Shown in pieces: positions 1-9,087 of a DNA stretch of 64,000 bases. Every line of letters starts with the position of its first letter. Position 1 is the stretch's first letter. The translations under genes were made by a program, and so were the position numbers. This DNA is from Mariniphaga anaerophila (GTDB lineage Bacteria > Bacteroidota > Bacteroidia > Bacteroidales > Prolixibacteraceae). Location of the stretch: contig NZ_FQUM01000005.1 of the NCBI RefSeq assembly GCF_900129025.1, forward strand, positions 62,001 through 126,000, in the 5' to 3' direction. The notes beneath the pieces are model-generated. The model had not been told where the DNA came from and did no database searches. It worked only from the letters and a program-made list of their open reading frames with translations.

Positions 1-397
1 TTTGTTTAATCAGCGTTTCAAGATTATCAGACATCTCGTCGAAAATAACCTGATGCCAGGTATTATCGGATTGTTTTTCAAAATTTGCCCGGGAAAAATC
101 CCTGAATGCATTCTCAACATTTTTACGCCGGATAAAATCATAAATGGAATTTACCGCAACTTTAAAAATGAACGCTTTAATGTTCTTTGATTTATCCAGC
201 GACTCACGCTTTTCCCAAATCTTCAGAAAAACATCCTGCACCAGTTCTTCTGCATCCTGTTCGTTTTTTAAGTACGAAAGCGAAAACTGGTAAATGCGAC
301 CGGCATACCTTTCAAATATTTCCTGAAATGCCTCTTTTACGCCTGCGTTAATCAGGTATGTCAATTCAGTATCCGATGTATTTTTTAGGTTGGCCAA
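1..397 (-). CDS. ECF-type RNA polymerase sigma factor (3' end outside the window)
   Basis: About 132 residues are visible, reading leftward out of the window. Region 2 is clear: a segment ending in DAEELVQDVFLKIWEKR (core-RNAP binding), followed by a region 2.4-like stretch rich in Arg and Asn (YDFIRRKNVENAF). Region 4, the -35-binding helix-turn-helix, lies beyond base 1. The frame has no ATG: it opens at a TTG directly after TAA-ACT-TCA, and this start sits about 20 nt after a very good promoter, so TTG is preferred. In Bacteroidota, ECF factors of this size usually precede a FecR-like anti-sigma gene and a SusC/D pair; if so, these would lie to the left. The family call is strong; the regulated target cannot be seen. 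Confidence 0.85.
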   Translation of the reverse strand, partial: MANLKNTSDTELTYLINAGVKEAFQEIFERYAGRIYQFSLSYLKNEQDAEELVQDVFLKIWEKRESLDKSKNIKAFIFKVAVNSIYDFIRRKNVENAFRDFSRANFEKQSDNTWHQVIFDEMSDNLETLIKQ

Positions 398-423
398 TGA
401 AGTTTATTTTTCTTTTTGAAGCA

Positions 424-455
424 CAAAACTAATCGATTTTTGACGGATTTTCAAA
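424..455 (-). promoter_or_regulatory. Promoter of the ECF sigma gene
   Basis: On the minus strand TTTG (455-452), 20 bases, then TAGTTTTG (431-424) match the Bacteroidota -33/-7 consensus TTTG-N19-21-TAnnTTTG exactly. Transcription would begin near 420, about 20 nt before the TTG start. Confidence 0.75.
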
Positions 456-530
456 AGTAGAATGTTTTTGATAAATTAGCAGAATCTATTCAATATTTTA
501 TTCGATACCAAATTGTAACGTGTTATTATT

Positions 531-1874
531 ATGAAAAGTAAGCCTGGAATTGATCGCAGGGGATTCATCACAAAAACAGCGCTTGGAACCATTGGCGCAG
601 CCGGATTTTTAACCTCTTGTTCCGGCACAGGTTCAAAAAAAGCAGAAGTTCAGCTTCCGAAGTTATTAAATCAGGCGCCCGACGGCAAAGTCATAAAAGC
701 AGGGCTGATTGGCTGCGGAGGACGCGGAACAGGCGCGGCAATTAATTTTCTGGATGCCGGCCCAAATTTGCAAATTGTGGCTTTGGGCGACGTTTTTCAG
801 GATAAAATAGACAACTGCAGAGCAAAGCTGAAAGAAGAAAGAAACGTTGAAATTGCAGACGAAAAATGTTTTATCGGGTTCGACGCTTACGAAAAAGTAA
901 TCGATTCGGGTGTAGACATGGTACTGCTTTGTACGCCGCCCCATTTTCGCCCGGCACACGTTGAGGCCGCAGTAAATGCGCGGAAACACATTTTTATGGA
1001 AAAACCAATTGCCGTTGACCCGGTTGGTGCAAGGTCGGTTCTGGCTTCAGCAAAAAAAGCAGAAGCTGCCGGGCTGAGCATGGTCAGCGGTACAATTCGC
1101 CGTGTTCAGAAAGATTATATGGAAACGCAACGAAGAGTGGTCAACGGGCAAATCGGGGAAATTACAGGCGCCAGTATTATCAGAAATGGCGGCGCGCTGT
1201 GGTATCGCTCCCGCCAACCCCAATGGACCGACATGGAATACATGCTGCGTAACTGGGTAAATTTCTGCTGGCTTTCAGGCGATCATATCACAGAACAATT
1301 TATTCACGAAATTGACGTAATGAACTGGCACGTTGATAAAATTCCGGTTCGCGCAGTAGGCTGGGGCGGACGCCAACGCAGGGTTACCGGCGACCAGTAC
1401 GACTTTTTCAGTATTGAATATGAATACGACAACGGAATGCGGACTCACTGTGCTGCCCGCCAGATAAACGGGTGCACCAATAAAAAAGTTGAGCAAATAA
1501 ACGGAACAAAAGGGTATGCCGATGCTGCCGGAAAATTGTACGATTTGCAAGGCAATGTTATTTGGGAATATCCCTATCCGGAAGAAGGTGACACCGCTTC
1601 GGAATGGAATGTAACCAATCCGTTCGTGCAGGAACACATTAACCTGGTCACTTCTATCCGCACCGGAAAACCATTCAGCGATGCGATTGCTCAGGTAAAT
1701 TCCACATTAATTACCATTATGGGGCGAATTTCAGCCTACACAGGAAAAGATGTTACCTGGGAAGAACTGATGAATTCTGATTTGTACCTCGGCCCAAAAA
1801 CCTATGCATTTGGACCGGTTCCGGGCATTCCCGAGGAATTTCCTTTGGCAGGTGTTCCCAATACGGCAAGCTGA
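531..1874 (+). CDS. Gfo/Idh/MocA family oxidoreductase, Tat-exported lipoprotein
   Basis: 447-residue NAD(P)-dependent sugar dehydrogenase. The N-terminus has a twin-arginine motif (DRRGFITK), a hydrophobic stretch and a lipobox (LTSC), so the protein is probably exported folded with its cofactor and lipid-anchored. The Rossmann glycine motif (LIGCGGRGTG) starts near residue 61 and the family EKP motif (MEKPIA) near 157; a C-terminal Gfo/Idh substrate domain follows. The DUF1080 gene begins 25 nt downstream. Characterised Bacteroides homologues of this pair oxidise glycosides at C3 and cleave the 3-keto-glycoside, so this is likely the oxidising partner. The substrate is not readable. No consensus promoter was found in front of it. 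Confidence 0.88.
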   Translation: MKSKPGIDRRGFITKTALGTIGAAGFLTSCSGTGSKKAEVQLPKLLNQAPDGKVIKAGLIGCGGRGTGAAINFLDAGPNLQIVALGDVFQDKIDNCRAKLKEERNVEIADEKCFIGFDAYEKVIDSGVDMVLLCTPPHFRPAHVEAAVNARKHIFMEKPIAVDPVGARSVLASAKKAEAAGLSMVSGTIRRVQKDYMETQRRVVNGQIGEITGASIIRNGGALWYRSRQPQWTDMEYMLRNWVNFCWLSGDHITEQFIHEIDVMNWHVDKIPVRAVGWGGRQRRVTGDQYDFFSIEYEYDNGMRTHCAARQINGCTNKKVEQINGTKGYADAAGKLYDLQGNVIWEYPYPEEGDTASEWNVTNPFVQEHINLVTSIRTGKPFSDAIAQVNSTLITIMGRISAYTGKDVTWEELMNSDLYLGPKTYAFGPVPGIPEEFPLAGVPNTAS

Positions 1875-1899
1875 TTTTTTTAACTAAAAACCTTATCCC

Positions 1900-2604
1900 A
1901 TGCGAAAACCAATTGTTCTTTTATGCCTGCTTGTTGCAGCATTTAGTTTTAATATTTCTGCACAGAAACTTGTAGCAAAATTTGGCAAAGAAGTGCCTTG
2001 GCAAAATGTACTCGATAACTCAGATGTGGCCGGCAATACAGTAAGCTGGATGCAGGTAAATACCGAACCGGAAACCTGGAAAGTTGATGGTGAAGTTTTA
2101 ATTTGCTCCGGGTTGCCAATCGGGGTCATCCGCAGCGAAAAAGAGTACGAAAACTTTATTATGCACATCGAGTGGCGGCATATGGAAGCAGGAGGAAATT
2201 CGGGCACATTTGTATGGAGCAAAGCCATTCCCGGCGATAACCGTTTGCCCGATGGCGTGGAAGTGCAGATGCTGGAGCTCGATTGGGTAAACCAGAATAT
2301 GCGCAATGGAGAAAAACCGCCAATAGCTTATGTACATGGCGAATTGTTTGGTGTTGGAGGCGTTGAAATAGTGCCCGACAATCCTCGCGGAAAACGAAGT
2401 AAATCAATAGAAAACCGATGCAAAGGCAAAGGGGAATGGAACACGTATGATGTGGTTTGTGTTGACGGCACCGTAAAACTCTCGGTAAACGGGAAGTTTG
2501 TAAACGGAATCAGCCAATCTTCCCAGAAAAAAGGCTTTATCTGCCTGGAAGCTGAAGGAGCAGAAATTCAATTCAGAAATATAAAGATTGTTAAATTGCC
2601 GTAA
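1900..2604 (+). CDS. DUF1080 protein, probable secreted 3-keto-glycoside hydrolase
   Basis: 234 residues with a type I signal peptide (residues 1-22, ending ISA) and one DUF1080 domain, a concanavalin-like beta-sandwich. The family landmarks are visible: a W-K-V-D-G-E turn near 61, the HIEWR strand near 88, and a G-N-S-G-T segment near 98. Studied family members cleave 3-keto-glucosides formed by a Gfo/Idh dehydrogenase, which fits the gene 25 nt upstream. It belongs to the same transcription unit, which ends at a hairpin 24 nt after the stop codon. It lacks the lipobox of the paralogue at 44829-45542, so it should be soluble in the periplasm. Confidence 0.85.
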   Translation: MRKPIVLLCLLVAAFSFNISAQKLVAKFGKEVPWQNVLDNSDVAGNTVSWMQVNTEPETWKVDGEVLICSGLPIGVIRSEKEYENFIMHIEWRHMEAGGNSGTFVWSKAIPGDNRLPDGVEVQMLELDWVNQNMRNGEKPPIAYVHGELFGVGGVEIVPDNPRGKRSKSIENRCKGKGEWNTYDVVCVDGTVKLSVNGKFVNGISQSSQKKGFICLEAEGAEIQFRNIKIVKLP

Positions 2605-2627
2605 ATACCGCTTTGCAACGCAAAAAA

Positions 2628-2670
2628 AGGAGAGGCTGCCTCGTGAATAAGTTCAGAGACAGCCTTTCCT
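2628..2670 (+). terminator. Rho-independent terminator after the DUF1080 gene
   Basis: Arms 2628-2638 and 2660-2670 pair over 11 bp with one G-U pair. An A7 run precedes the hairpin, but the T-run after it is weak (CTTATT). Confidence 0.55.
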
Positions 2671-2736
2671 CTTATTAAATCAACTCCATAAACCACAACG
2701 CTTTCTCCGGACTACCCATATATGAGCAGATTTTGT

Positions 2737-2744
2737 TAATTTTG
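2737..2744 (+). promoter_or_regulatory. -7 element upstream of purM
   Basis: TAATTTTG matches TAnnTTTG; predicted transcription start about 20 nt before the purM ATG. No clear -33 TTTG was seen. Confidence 0.5.
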
Positions 2745-2768
2745 TCACCGCAAAACCGGATTAATTAA

Positions 2769-3938
2769 ATGGTTACTGAATCGAGATACAACGCAAGAGG
2801 AGTTTCGGCATCGAAAGAGGATGTACACGAAGCGATAAAGAATGTGGACAAAGGGCTTTTTCCAAAAGCTTTTTGCAAAATTGTGCCAGATATTCTTGGG
2901 AATGACCCCGACTGGTGTAATATTATGCACGCCGACGGAGCCGGTACCAAATCGGCGCTGGCCTACCTGTACTGGAAAGAAACCGGCGACCTTTCTGTCT
3001 GGAAAGGTATTGCACAAGACGCCCTGATAATGAATCTGGATGATCTGCTTTGTGTTGGGGCTACCGACAATATCCTGGTCTCATCCACCATCGGGCGGAA
3101 CAAAAACAACATTCCCGGCGAAGTAATTGCCGCCATTATTAACGGCACCGAAGAGTTACTTGCTTCGCTTCGCGAAATGGGCATCAGCATTTACTCCACC
3201 GGTGGCGAAACTGCCGATGTTGGAGATCTGGTGCGGACAATCATTGTTGATTCTACCGTAACCTGCCGGATGAAACGGACAGATGTAATTTCTGCCGATA
3301 AAATTTCTGCCGGCGATGTTATTGTCGGGCTATCATCGTCTGGCCAGGCAACATACGAACAAGCCTACAACGGAGGCATGGGAAGTAACGGGCTGACCTC
3401 GGCACGGCATGATGTTTTTGCTAAATACCTTGCTGAAAAATATCCTGAAAGCTTCGACCCCGAAGTTCCGTCAGATTTGGTTTATTCGGGCAAATGCCGC
3501 TTAACCGACAAAATTAACGGCCTCGGCATCGACGCCGGGAAATTGGTTTTGTCGCCCACACGCACTTACGCGCCGGTTATAAAAAAAGTACTGGACAAAT
3601 TCAGAAATCAGATTTCGGGAATGATTCACTGCTCCGGAGGTGCGCAAACCAAAGTGCTGCATTTTGTAGACAATGTTCATGTAATAAAAAATAACATGTT
3701 TCCGGTGCCTCCGCTGTTTCAGCTTATTCAGGAACAATCGGGAACCGGATGGAAAGAGATGTACAAGGTTTTCAACATGGGACACCGGTTCGAAATTTAT
3801 ACAAAAAAAGAAATTGCGGAAGAGATTATTTCCATCTCAAAATCGTTTAATATCGATGCTCAAATTATTGGGCAGGTAGAGCCCCACAAAGGCAAAAAGC
3901 TCACCATTGAGTCCGACAAAGGGACATACTTTTATTAG
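2769..3938 (+). CDS. purM: Phosphoribosylformylglycinamidine cyclo-ligase (AIR synthase)
   Basis: 389-residue PurM-family enzyme that closes FGAM to 5-aminoimidazole ribonucleotide with ATP, the fifth step of purine synthesis, in the cytosol. Visible motifs: a DGAGTKS segment near residue 56 (AIRS phosphate/Mg loop), DLLCVGA near 92, and a glycine-rich STGGETADVGD segment near 142. The length fits the Bacteroidota form, which is longer than the roughly 345-residue E. coli enzyme. prfA follows 84 nt later and pyrF after that, an order I know from other Bacteroidota, so co-transcription is likely. Confidence 0.9.
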   Translation: MVTESRYNARGVSASKEDVHEAIKNVDKGLFPKAFCKIVPDILGNDPDWCNIMHADGAGTKSALAYLYWKETGDLSVWKGIAQDALIMNLDDLLCVGATDNILVSSTIGRNKNNIPGEVIAAIINGTEELLASLREMGISIYSTGGETADVGDLVRTIIVDSTVTCRMKRTDVISADKISAGDVIVGLSSSGQATYEQAYNGGMGSNGLTSARHDVFAKYLAEKYPESFDPEVPSDLVYSGKCRLTDKINGLGIDAGKLVLSPTRTYAPVIKKVLDKFRNQISGMIHCSGGAQTKVLHFVDNVHVIKNNMFPVPPLFQLIQEQSGTGWKEMYKVFNMGHRFEIYTKKEIAEEIISISKSFNIDAQIIGQVEPHKGKKLTIESDKGTYFY

Positions 3939-4022
3939 CTCCTTCAAAATAAATTCCCCAACACAACACATAGAAATTCAAAAACATATCGCAATTGCGA
4001 AAAGAAAAAGGAGAAATAAAAA

Positions 4023-5108
4023 ATGGCAGAATATACATTACTCGAAAAATACGAATCAGTTAAACACCGGTTTGAAGAAGTTCAGCAGCAAATTACCGAT
4101 CCGGAAGTAATTTCGGATATGAAACGTTACGTAAAACTTAACCAGGAATACAAAAGCCTGGAGAAACTGGTGGCTATTTTCAAAGACTATAAAAATCTGG
4201 TTGACAATATTGAGTCGGGAAAAGAGATACTGGACGAAGAATCTGATCCGGAATTGCGCGAAATGGCCCGCGAAGAGATGGAAATGGCCGAAGAACTGAT
4301 TCCTCAAAAAGAAAAAGAAATTAAATTTTTGTTGGTTCCTGCCGATCCGGAAGACGGCAAAAATGCTATTCTGGAAATCCGTGCCGGAACAGGTGGTGAC
4401 GAAGCCAGTATTTTTGCAGGAGACCTGTTTCGTATGTATTCAAAATTTTGTGAAAAAAAGGGATGGCGGCTTGAAGTAACTCACCTCAACGAAGGAACGG
4501 CCGGCGGATACAAAGAGATTGTGGCAAAAGTTTCGGGTGAAGGTGTTTACGGAATTTTGAAATACGAATCGGGAGTACACCGCGTGCAACGGGTGCCACA
4601 AACCGAAACCCAGGGCCGCGTGCACACTTCGGCAGCAACAGTGGCTGTTTTGCCCGAAGCAGAGGAATTTGACGTGGAACTGAAAGAATCTGATATACGA
4701 AAAGATACTTACTGCTCATCGGGTCCGGGTGGACAATCGGTAAACACCACCTACTCGGCCATCCGGCTGACGCATATTCCTACCGGAATTGTGGTAACCT
4801 GCCAGGATGAGAAATCGCAGCTGAAAAACCTGGCCAAGGCCATGTCTGAGCTTCGAACCAGAATTTACAACATGGAGTACCAAAAGTACATCGACGAAAT
4901 TTCGTCGAAACGTAAAACCATGGTTTCCACAGGCGACCGCTCGGCAAAAATCCGTACTTACAACTGGCCGCAAGGAAGGGTTACTGACCACCGGATAAAC
5001 CTGACACTTTACAACCTGCAGGCAATCATCAATGGCGAAATAGACGAAATTATTGAAAAGCTGATGATTGAAGAAAACGCAGAAAAAATGAAAGAAGCCG
5101 AAATTTAA
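4023..5108 (+). CDS. prfA: Peptide chain release factor 1
   Basis: 361-residue class I release factor acting at UAA and UAG. The stop-codon-reading tripeptide is PQT (consensus PxT, which marks RF1 rather than RF2's SPF), just before the TQGRVHTSA segment. The peptidyl-tRNA hydrolysis motif GGQ is in SGPGGQSVN near residue 237. The helical N-terminal domain covers residues 1-110. Length is standard. It is flanked by purM and pyrF on the same strand; the start ATG follows an A-rich leader containing AGGAG 10 nt upstream. Confidence 0.97.
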   Translation: MAEYTLLEKYESVKHRFEEVQQQITDPEVISDMKRYVKLNQEYKSLEKLVAIFKDYKNLVDNIESGKEILDEESDPELREMAREEMEMAEELIPQKEKEIKFLLVPADPEDGKNAILEIRAGTGGDEASIFAGDLFRMYSKFCEKKGWRLEVTHLNEGTAGGYKEIVAKVSGEGVYGILKYESGVHRVQRVPQTETQGRVHTSAATVAVLPEAEEFDVELKESDIRKDTYCSSGPGGQSVNTTYSAIRLTHIPTGIVVTCQDEKSQLKNLAKAMSELRTRIYNMEYQKYIDEISSKRKTMVSTGDRSAKIRTYNWPQGRVTDHRINLTLYNLQAIINGEIDEIIEKLMIEENAEKMKEAEI

Positions 5109-5159
5109 ATCAGTGAAACACGCATTCCGCAATTTTTCCTTTCACTATAAATAAAGAAC

Positions 5160-5990
5160 ATGAACCGTCAACAACTTTTTGAACAGATACAGAAAAAACG
5201 CAGTTTTCTATGCGTAGGATTAGATACCGATGTGCTGAAAATCCCAAAACATTTAACGGGAGAGGAAGACCCGGTGTTTTCTTTTAACAAAGAGATTGTT
5301 GACGCCACTGCTGCTTTTTCGGTAGCATACAAACCCAACCTTGCTTTTTACGAGAGTTTAGGCTGGCAGGGCTGGCAAAGCCTCGAAAAAACAGTGAAGT
5401 ACATACGGGAAAAATACCCTGAAATATTTTTGATTGCCGATGCCAAACGCGGAGATATTGGCAACACATCCAGCCTGTATGCCCGGGCTTTTTTCGAAAA
5501 ACTGGACTTTGACGCAGTAACAGTTGCTCCATACATGGGAGAAGACTCTGTAAAACCATTTATGAATTACGCCAACAAATGGGTGATTTTGCTTGCGCTT
5601 ACGTCCAACAAAGGCGCCTTCGATTTTCAGTTTATTCGGGATGACAAAACCGGAAACCCGCTTTTTGAAACGGTTTTAACAACTTCGCAGAACTGGGGAA
5701 CCGCAGAAAACCTGATGTACGTGGTTGGCGCCACCAAAGCCGAAAAGCTGAAAGAAATAAGGGAAATAACACCTGACCATTTTCTGCTTGTACCCGGGGT
5801 GGGCGCACAGGGCGGCAGTTTGCAGGAAGTGGCAAAAAATGGGATGAACAGCCAATGCGGATTACTGGTTAATTCTTCGCGCGGAATTATTTACGCTTCT
5901 GCAAATGAAGATTTTGCCGAAAGAGCCGGCGAAGCAGCCCGCACCATTCAGCAGGAAATGGACATGCTACTCAAAGAAAAAGGCCTGTAA
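5160..5990 (+). CDS. pyrF: Orotidine 5'-phosphate decarboxylase
   Basis: 276 residues, the longer (type 2) OMP decarboxylase that converts OMP to UMP in the last step of de novo pyrimidine synthesis. The catalytic Asp-Lys-Asp element is in [12 protein letters not shown] near residue 88, and the phosphate-binding VPGVGAQGG loop is near 212. It starts 51 nt after prfA and is likely the last gene of the purM-prfA-pyrF unit; the next gene is convergent. Confidence 0.95.
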   Translation: MNRQQLFEQIQKKRSFLCVGLDTDVLKIPKHLTGEEDPVFSFNKEIVDATAAFSVAYKPNLAFYESLGWQGWQSLEKTVKYIREKYPEIFLIADAKRGDIGNTSSLYARAFFEKLDFDAVTVAPYMGEDSVKPFMNYANKWVILLALTSNKGAFDFQFIRDDKTGNPLFETVLTTSQNWGTAENLMYVVGATKAEKLKEIREITPDHFLLVPGVGAQGGSLQEVAKNGMNSQCGLLVNSSRGIIYASANEDFAERAGEAARTIQQEMDMLLKEKGL

Positions 5991-6055
5991 AAACAGACCT
6001 CAATCTCCATATTTCTTCTACTATTTAAGTGTTAAAGGGGGATTTATGTTTGTAT

Positions 6056-7402
6056 TTACATCAGCCCTTTTAACATGCCGTGGTAATACATGGGTTTTAA
6101 CCCGTGAACCTTAAGCATCCACCACATTCCGCGCTCAATCCCGGGATCGATAAATGGAATTGTTGGCATCAACTCTTTACCGTAACCAAATTCGCACATC
6201 AACACTTTCCCATATTCGGTAACAATGGGGCATGCAGAATAGCCGTTATATTTTTCTACAGGTTCTTTACCTTCCATTATCGAAACCAGGTTTGCTGCTG
6301 CAACCGGCGCCTGCATACGAATTGCCGCACCTGTTTTACTGGTACCCAGTCCGGCTACATCTCCAAGCACAATTATGTTTTTGTATTTGGTCTGAATTAA
6401 TGTTTCGTTATCCACATCTACCCAGCCGTTGTGCCTCAATTCGCCTTCAGTAATAACCAACGACGAATTTCGAACAAACCCGGGAGTTCTCATGGGCGGA
6501 GTAAAATGCAGAAAATCGTAATCAACAGTTACCAATTTTGAATTTTCATCAATCGGAAGACGTGCGCGTGTTGGTTCTTCAACCTGCTGAAATACGGCTT
6601 TCCTGGCCGATGTATCAACCGATACGAGCCGGTGTTTATAATGAGTTTTCACACCTCGCTCGTCATAAATTTCCTGCAGCCGATCGCCAAAAACTTTCGG
6701 AGTCATTAAATTGGTAGAGTTACAGAAATAATCCATCTGAAAGCCTTCCCGCATGTCATGGCGTTGCAGATAATCTTCAGTAATAAGGCAAATTTTCTTG
6801 GGTGCCCCGCCACATTTCAGCTTGGTGTAAGTATCAGTAAAAACCAACTTTCCCTCTTTGGTCTCCGGCAGCTTAACCAATGCGTCGTGGCATTTTATGG
6901 CGCCTTCGTAATCGTAGATACAATGCACGCCGTTTTGTCCCAGCATCCCTCTCGAAATACCTTCAATCTGGTTAAAATCCATTTCACACCCGGGGACCAA
7001 TACCAGAAAGTCGTAATTAACTTTTCCGTTTTCTCCGGTAATCACATAATTGTTGTCTGGATTTAGTTCCAGCACCCTGTCTTTCATCCATTTTACGTTT
7101 TTGGGGATGAGGCTTTTGGTGGGTTTCTGTATCTCTTCGGGGGTAAAATTCCCCGATGCGATCAATGTATATCCGGGCTGGTAATGGTGAATTTCGTTGG
7201 GCTCGATGATGGTGATATCATCGTATCTCAGTTTGTCCGACAGATACGCGGCCATGGTAATACCGGCAGCGCCTCCCCCAACAATTACGATTTTTCCTTT
7301 TACCTTGCTCTCCGACAAAAAGTCGTATGCCCTTTCGGCCACTATTAAGCCACCCAGGCCTAAAGCACCGGACACAATAAATTTTCTCCTATTAATTGTC
7401 AT
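6056..7402 (-). CDS. Sulfide:quinone oxidoreductase-like flavoprotein with Tat-like leader
   Basis: 448-residue FAD-dependent pyridine-nucleotide-disulfide family protein. After an N-terminal NRRKFIVSG twin-arginine motif and hydrophobic segment (5-25), the FAD-binding GGGAAG motif lies at 42-47. The two redox cysteines of SQR are present: Cys197 (KLKCGGAPKK) and Cys391 (SACPIVTEYG); Cys161 is also present. The segments around them resemble the mitochondrial/type II SQR group more than flavocytochrome c. It would oxidise sulfide and pass electrons to menaquinone, probably on the outer face of the inner membrane. A near-consensus -7 box (TAACCTTG, 7459-7452) lies upstream. It stands alone, convergent with pyrF. 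Other quinone-linked persulfide chemistry is possible. Confidence 0.82.
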   Translation of the reverse strand: MTINRRKFIVSGALGLGGLIVAERAYDFLSESKVKGKIVIVGGGAAGITMAAYLSDKLRYDDITIIEPNEIHHYQPGYTLIASGNFTPEEIQKPTKSLIPKNVKWMKDRVLELNPDNNYVITGENGKVNYDFLVLVPGCEMDFNQIEGISRGMLGQNGVHCIYDYEGAIKCHDALVKLPETKEGKLVFTDTYTKLKCGGAPKKICLITEDYLQRHDMREGFQMDYFCNSTNLMTPKVFGDRLQEIYDERGVKTHYKHRLVSVDTSARKAVFQQVEEPTRARLPIDENSKLVTVDYDFLHFTPPMRTPGFVRNSSLVITEGELRHNGWVDVDNETLIQTKYKNIIVLGDVAGLGTSKTGAAIRMQAPVAAANLVSIMEGKEPVEKYNGYSACPIVTEYGKVLMCEFGYGKELMPTIPFIDPGIERGMWWMLKVHGLKPMYYHGMLKGLM

Positions 7403-8110
7403 CTTTTTTTGATTTATTAATTGGGTTGATATAGGTTTTAAAATGCGGCAGCAAGGTTAGTGCTTTTTTAAGCAAAAAAAAAATTAAAACTCGACAGAAA
7501 TGAAAAAAAATTCACACAAACTTAAAGCACTAAAAAAGCGCCAGCACCATTGAATTCTGTAACGAATACAACAGTGCTGTGCATTACTCTAATACGTTAA
7601 GAAAAAAGATATTTCTTTTCTCCGCTTCTTTTGCTCAGAGGACTTCTGAACTGGATGGATTTTTTTGTTTTGGGTAATTTTGAAGTAGAACAGCCACATC
7701 GCTCTTCCGGTAACTGCCTGCAACCGAAGGCCAACTTCTGTATTCAAAAGTCTCCTTGATGGAAGCTGCAAAAAACGCCTCATTTTGAAGCTTCTGTTCA
7801 GGTAATCTGAACCCGACATTCAGCATTTTTGTCCTCAGCTTTCAGTTGTATAAATTGCTCATCTGCCGTTATATATTCATTACTTTGTAATGTAAGAAAT
7901 ACAAAAAAAAGTTCATAAAAATATTAAAATACGATGTGGAAGTTTTCTTCAAAGAAACTCTTCCATTACAAACCCAAAGAGAGAGAGTAGAGAGAGAACA
8001 GGAGATAGAAATTCGATGCTTAAAAACTGCTGCAACATTTTGCAGTAGTTTTTTTTGTTTATACATACCACTTAATATTCTTTATGAACGTTCAAATCTG
8101 CCTGTATAAA
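7403..8110. other. 708-base gap without a supportable gene
   Basis: It holds the leader of the SQR gene on the right of 7402, AT-rich sequence, and the terminator of the AraC gene (8022-8056). Two overlapping short minus-strand frames (7589-7826, 63 and 76 codons) have no recognisable domain, no promoter and no start signal, and I do not call them. A 6-bp dyad CATTAC/GTAATG flanking TTT occurs near 7880. Confidence 0.6.
8022..8056 (-). terminator. Terminator downstream of the AraC gene
   Basis: 13-bp hairpin, arms 8022-8034 and 8041-8053 with one G-U pair and a 6-nt loop. On the minus strand it ends in a T5 run; on the plus strand it ends in T8, so it could work both ways. Confidence 0.75.
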
Positions 8111-8977
8111 TCACTCATGAAATTTCTGGAAATACGCTGTCGGGGTCATTTTGGCCAGCCGCTTAAAAGTGCGGTTAAAATTCGACAAATTATTAAATCC
8201 ACACTCGAAGCAAACCTGCGAAACCGAAAGTTTGCCTTCAATCAGCAGTTTACACGCATAACTTATGCGCAAATCAGTTATATATGCGGTGAGCGATTTC
8301 CCGGTTTTCTCTTTAAAAAAACGACAAAATGCCGATGGATGCAAATGTGCAATTTCAGCAACTTGTTCAAGCTCAACTTTCTGCTGGTACCTGGTGGTTA
8401 AAAAATGCAACACCCTGGTCAGGCGGTCATCCGTAAAATCATGCCTCTGCAAATTGTACAACTCTCCCGCCAGCAACCTGTAATCCTGCGCTTTGGCCAA
8501 TTCCTGCAAAAATTGCAACAGCAAAATCACCTGTTCAAATCCTGAACTTTGTGCAATGTTTACGATCTGTGCGGCCACTTTTTCAGAAAAAAGAGAAGAA
8601 AAACGAATCCCGCGTGACGACCGGTCAAGCAACTCCTTTATTGCTCTAAACTCGGGGTATTCAAACAGCGACTCACGAAACAAATCGTCGGGAAACTGAA
8701 TTACAATGTAATTTATTTTTTCTTCGCTGTTTGGTGAATGATACTTTTCGTCGCTTCTCCAAAAGTGAGGCAGGTTGCTACCCAGCATGGCAAGGTCGCC
8801 CGCATTAAACTGCTCAATGTTGTCAGCTACAAAGCTGGTTCCCGAACCTTCTATAATGTACAAAATCTCATATTCGCTATGAAAGTGCCACGGATACGTA
8901 AAATGAGGCATTTTCCGCCATTTCACTTTCATGGCCGCACGCAACGGAAAATCAATATACTCCTGCATCACTTTCAT
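8111..8977 (-). CDS. AraC-family transcriptional regulator with cupin sensor domain
   Basis: 288 residues from the ATG at 8977; an in-frame TTG at 8995 is less likely because a near-consensus -7 box (TAATATTG) lies between the two. The N-terminal cupin has the metal/ligand-type H-x-H (YPWHFHSEYEILYI). The C-terminal 100 residues form the double helix-turn-helix, with HPSAFCRFFKEKTG and the second-helix signature CGFNNLSNFNRTFK. It is divergent from the UroD/DUF6807/dehydrogenase operon with only about 110 bp between the start codons, so it most likely controls that operon in response to a sugar-like ligand. Confidence 0.9.
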   Translation of the reverse strand: MKVMQEYIDFPLRAAMKVKWRKMPHFTYPWHFHSEYEILYIIEGSGTSFVADNIEQFNAGDLAMLGSNLPHFWRSDEKYHSPNSEEKINYIVIQFPDDLFRESLFEYPEFRAIKELLDRSSRGIRFSSLFSEKVAAQIVNIAQSSGFEQVILLLQFLQELAKAQDYRLLAGELYNLQRHDFTDDRLTRVLHFLTTRYQQKVELEQVAEIAHLHPSAFCRFFKEKTGKSLTAYITDLRISYACKLLIEGKLSVSQVCFECGFNNLSNFNRTFKRLAKMTPTAYFQKFHE

Positions 8978-9056
8978 AGGTTTCAATATTAGCAAAAATG
9001 CTAATTCAGTACAAATCCTTGTTAAAAAAATACTGTCAAATAATTTATGTAAATCC

Positions 9057-9064
9057 TAATTTTG
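9057..9064 (+). promoter_or_regulatory. -7 element of the UroD-like operon
   Basis: TAATTTTG, exact TAnnTTTG match, about 23 nt before the preferred ATG at 9088. No TTTG -33 is at the right distance, which fits an activator-dependent promoter next to an AraC gene. Confidence 0.5.
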
Positions 9065-9087
9065 GAAACAGGAATCAATCAAAAACT

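Noticed and set aside
2-190. 62-codon plus-strand frame at the left edge
   Set aside because: It is antisense to the ECF sigma gene, which has clear family motifs and a consensus promoter.
7589-7826. Two short overlapping minus-strand frames in the 708-base gap
   Set aside because: No domain, promoter or start signal; the two frames contradict each other and the composition resembles intergenic DNA.
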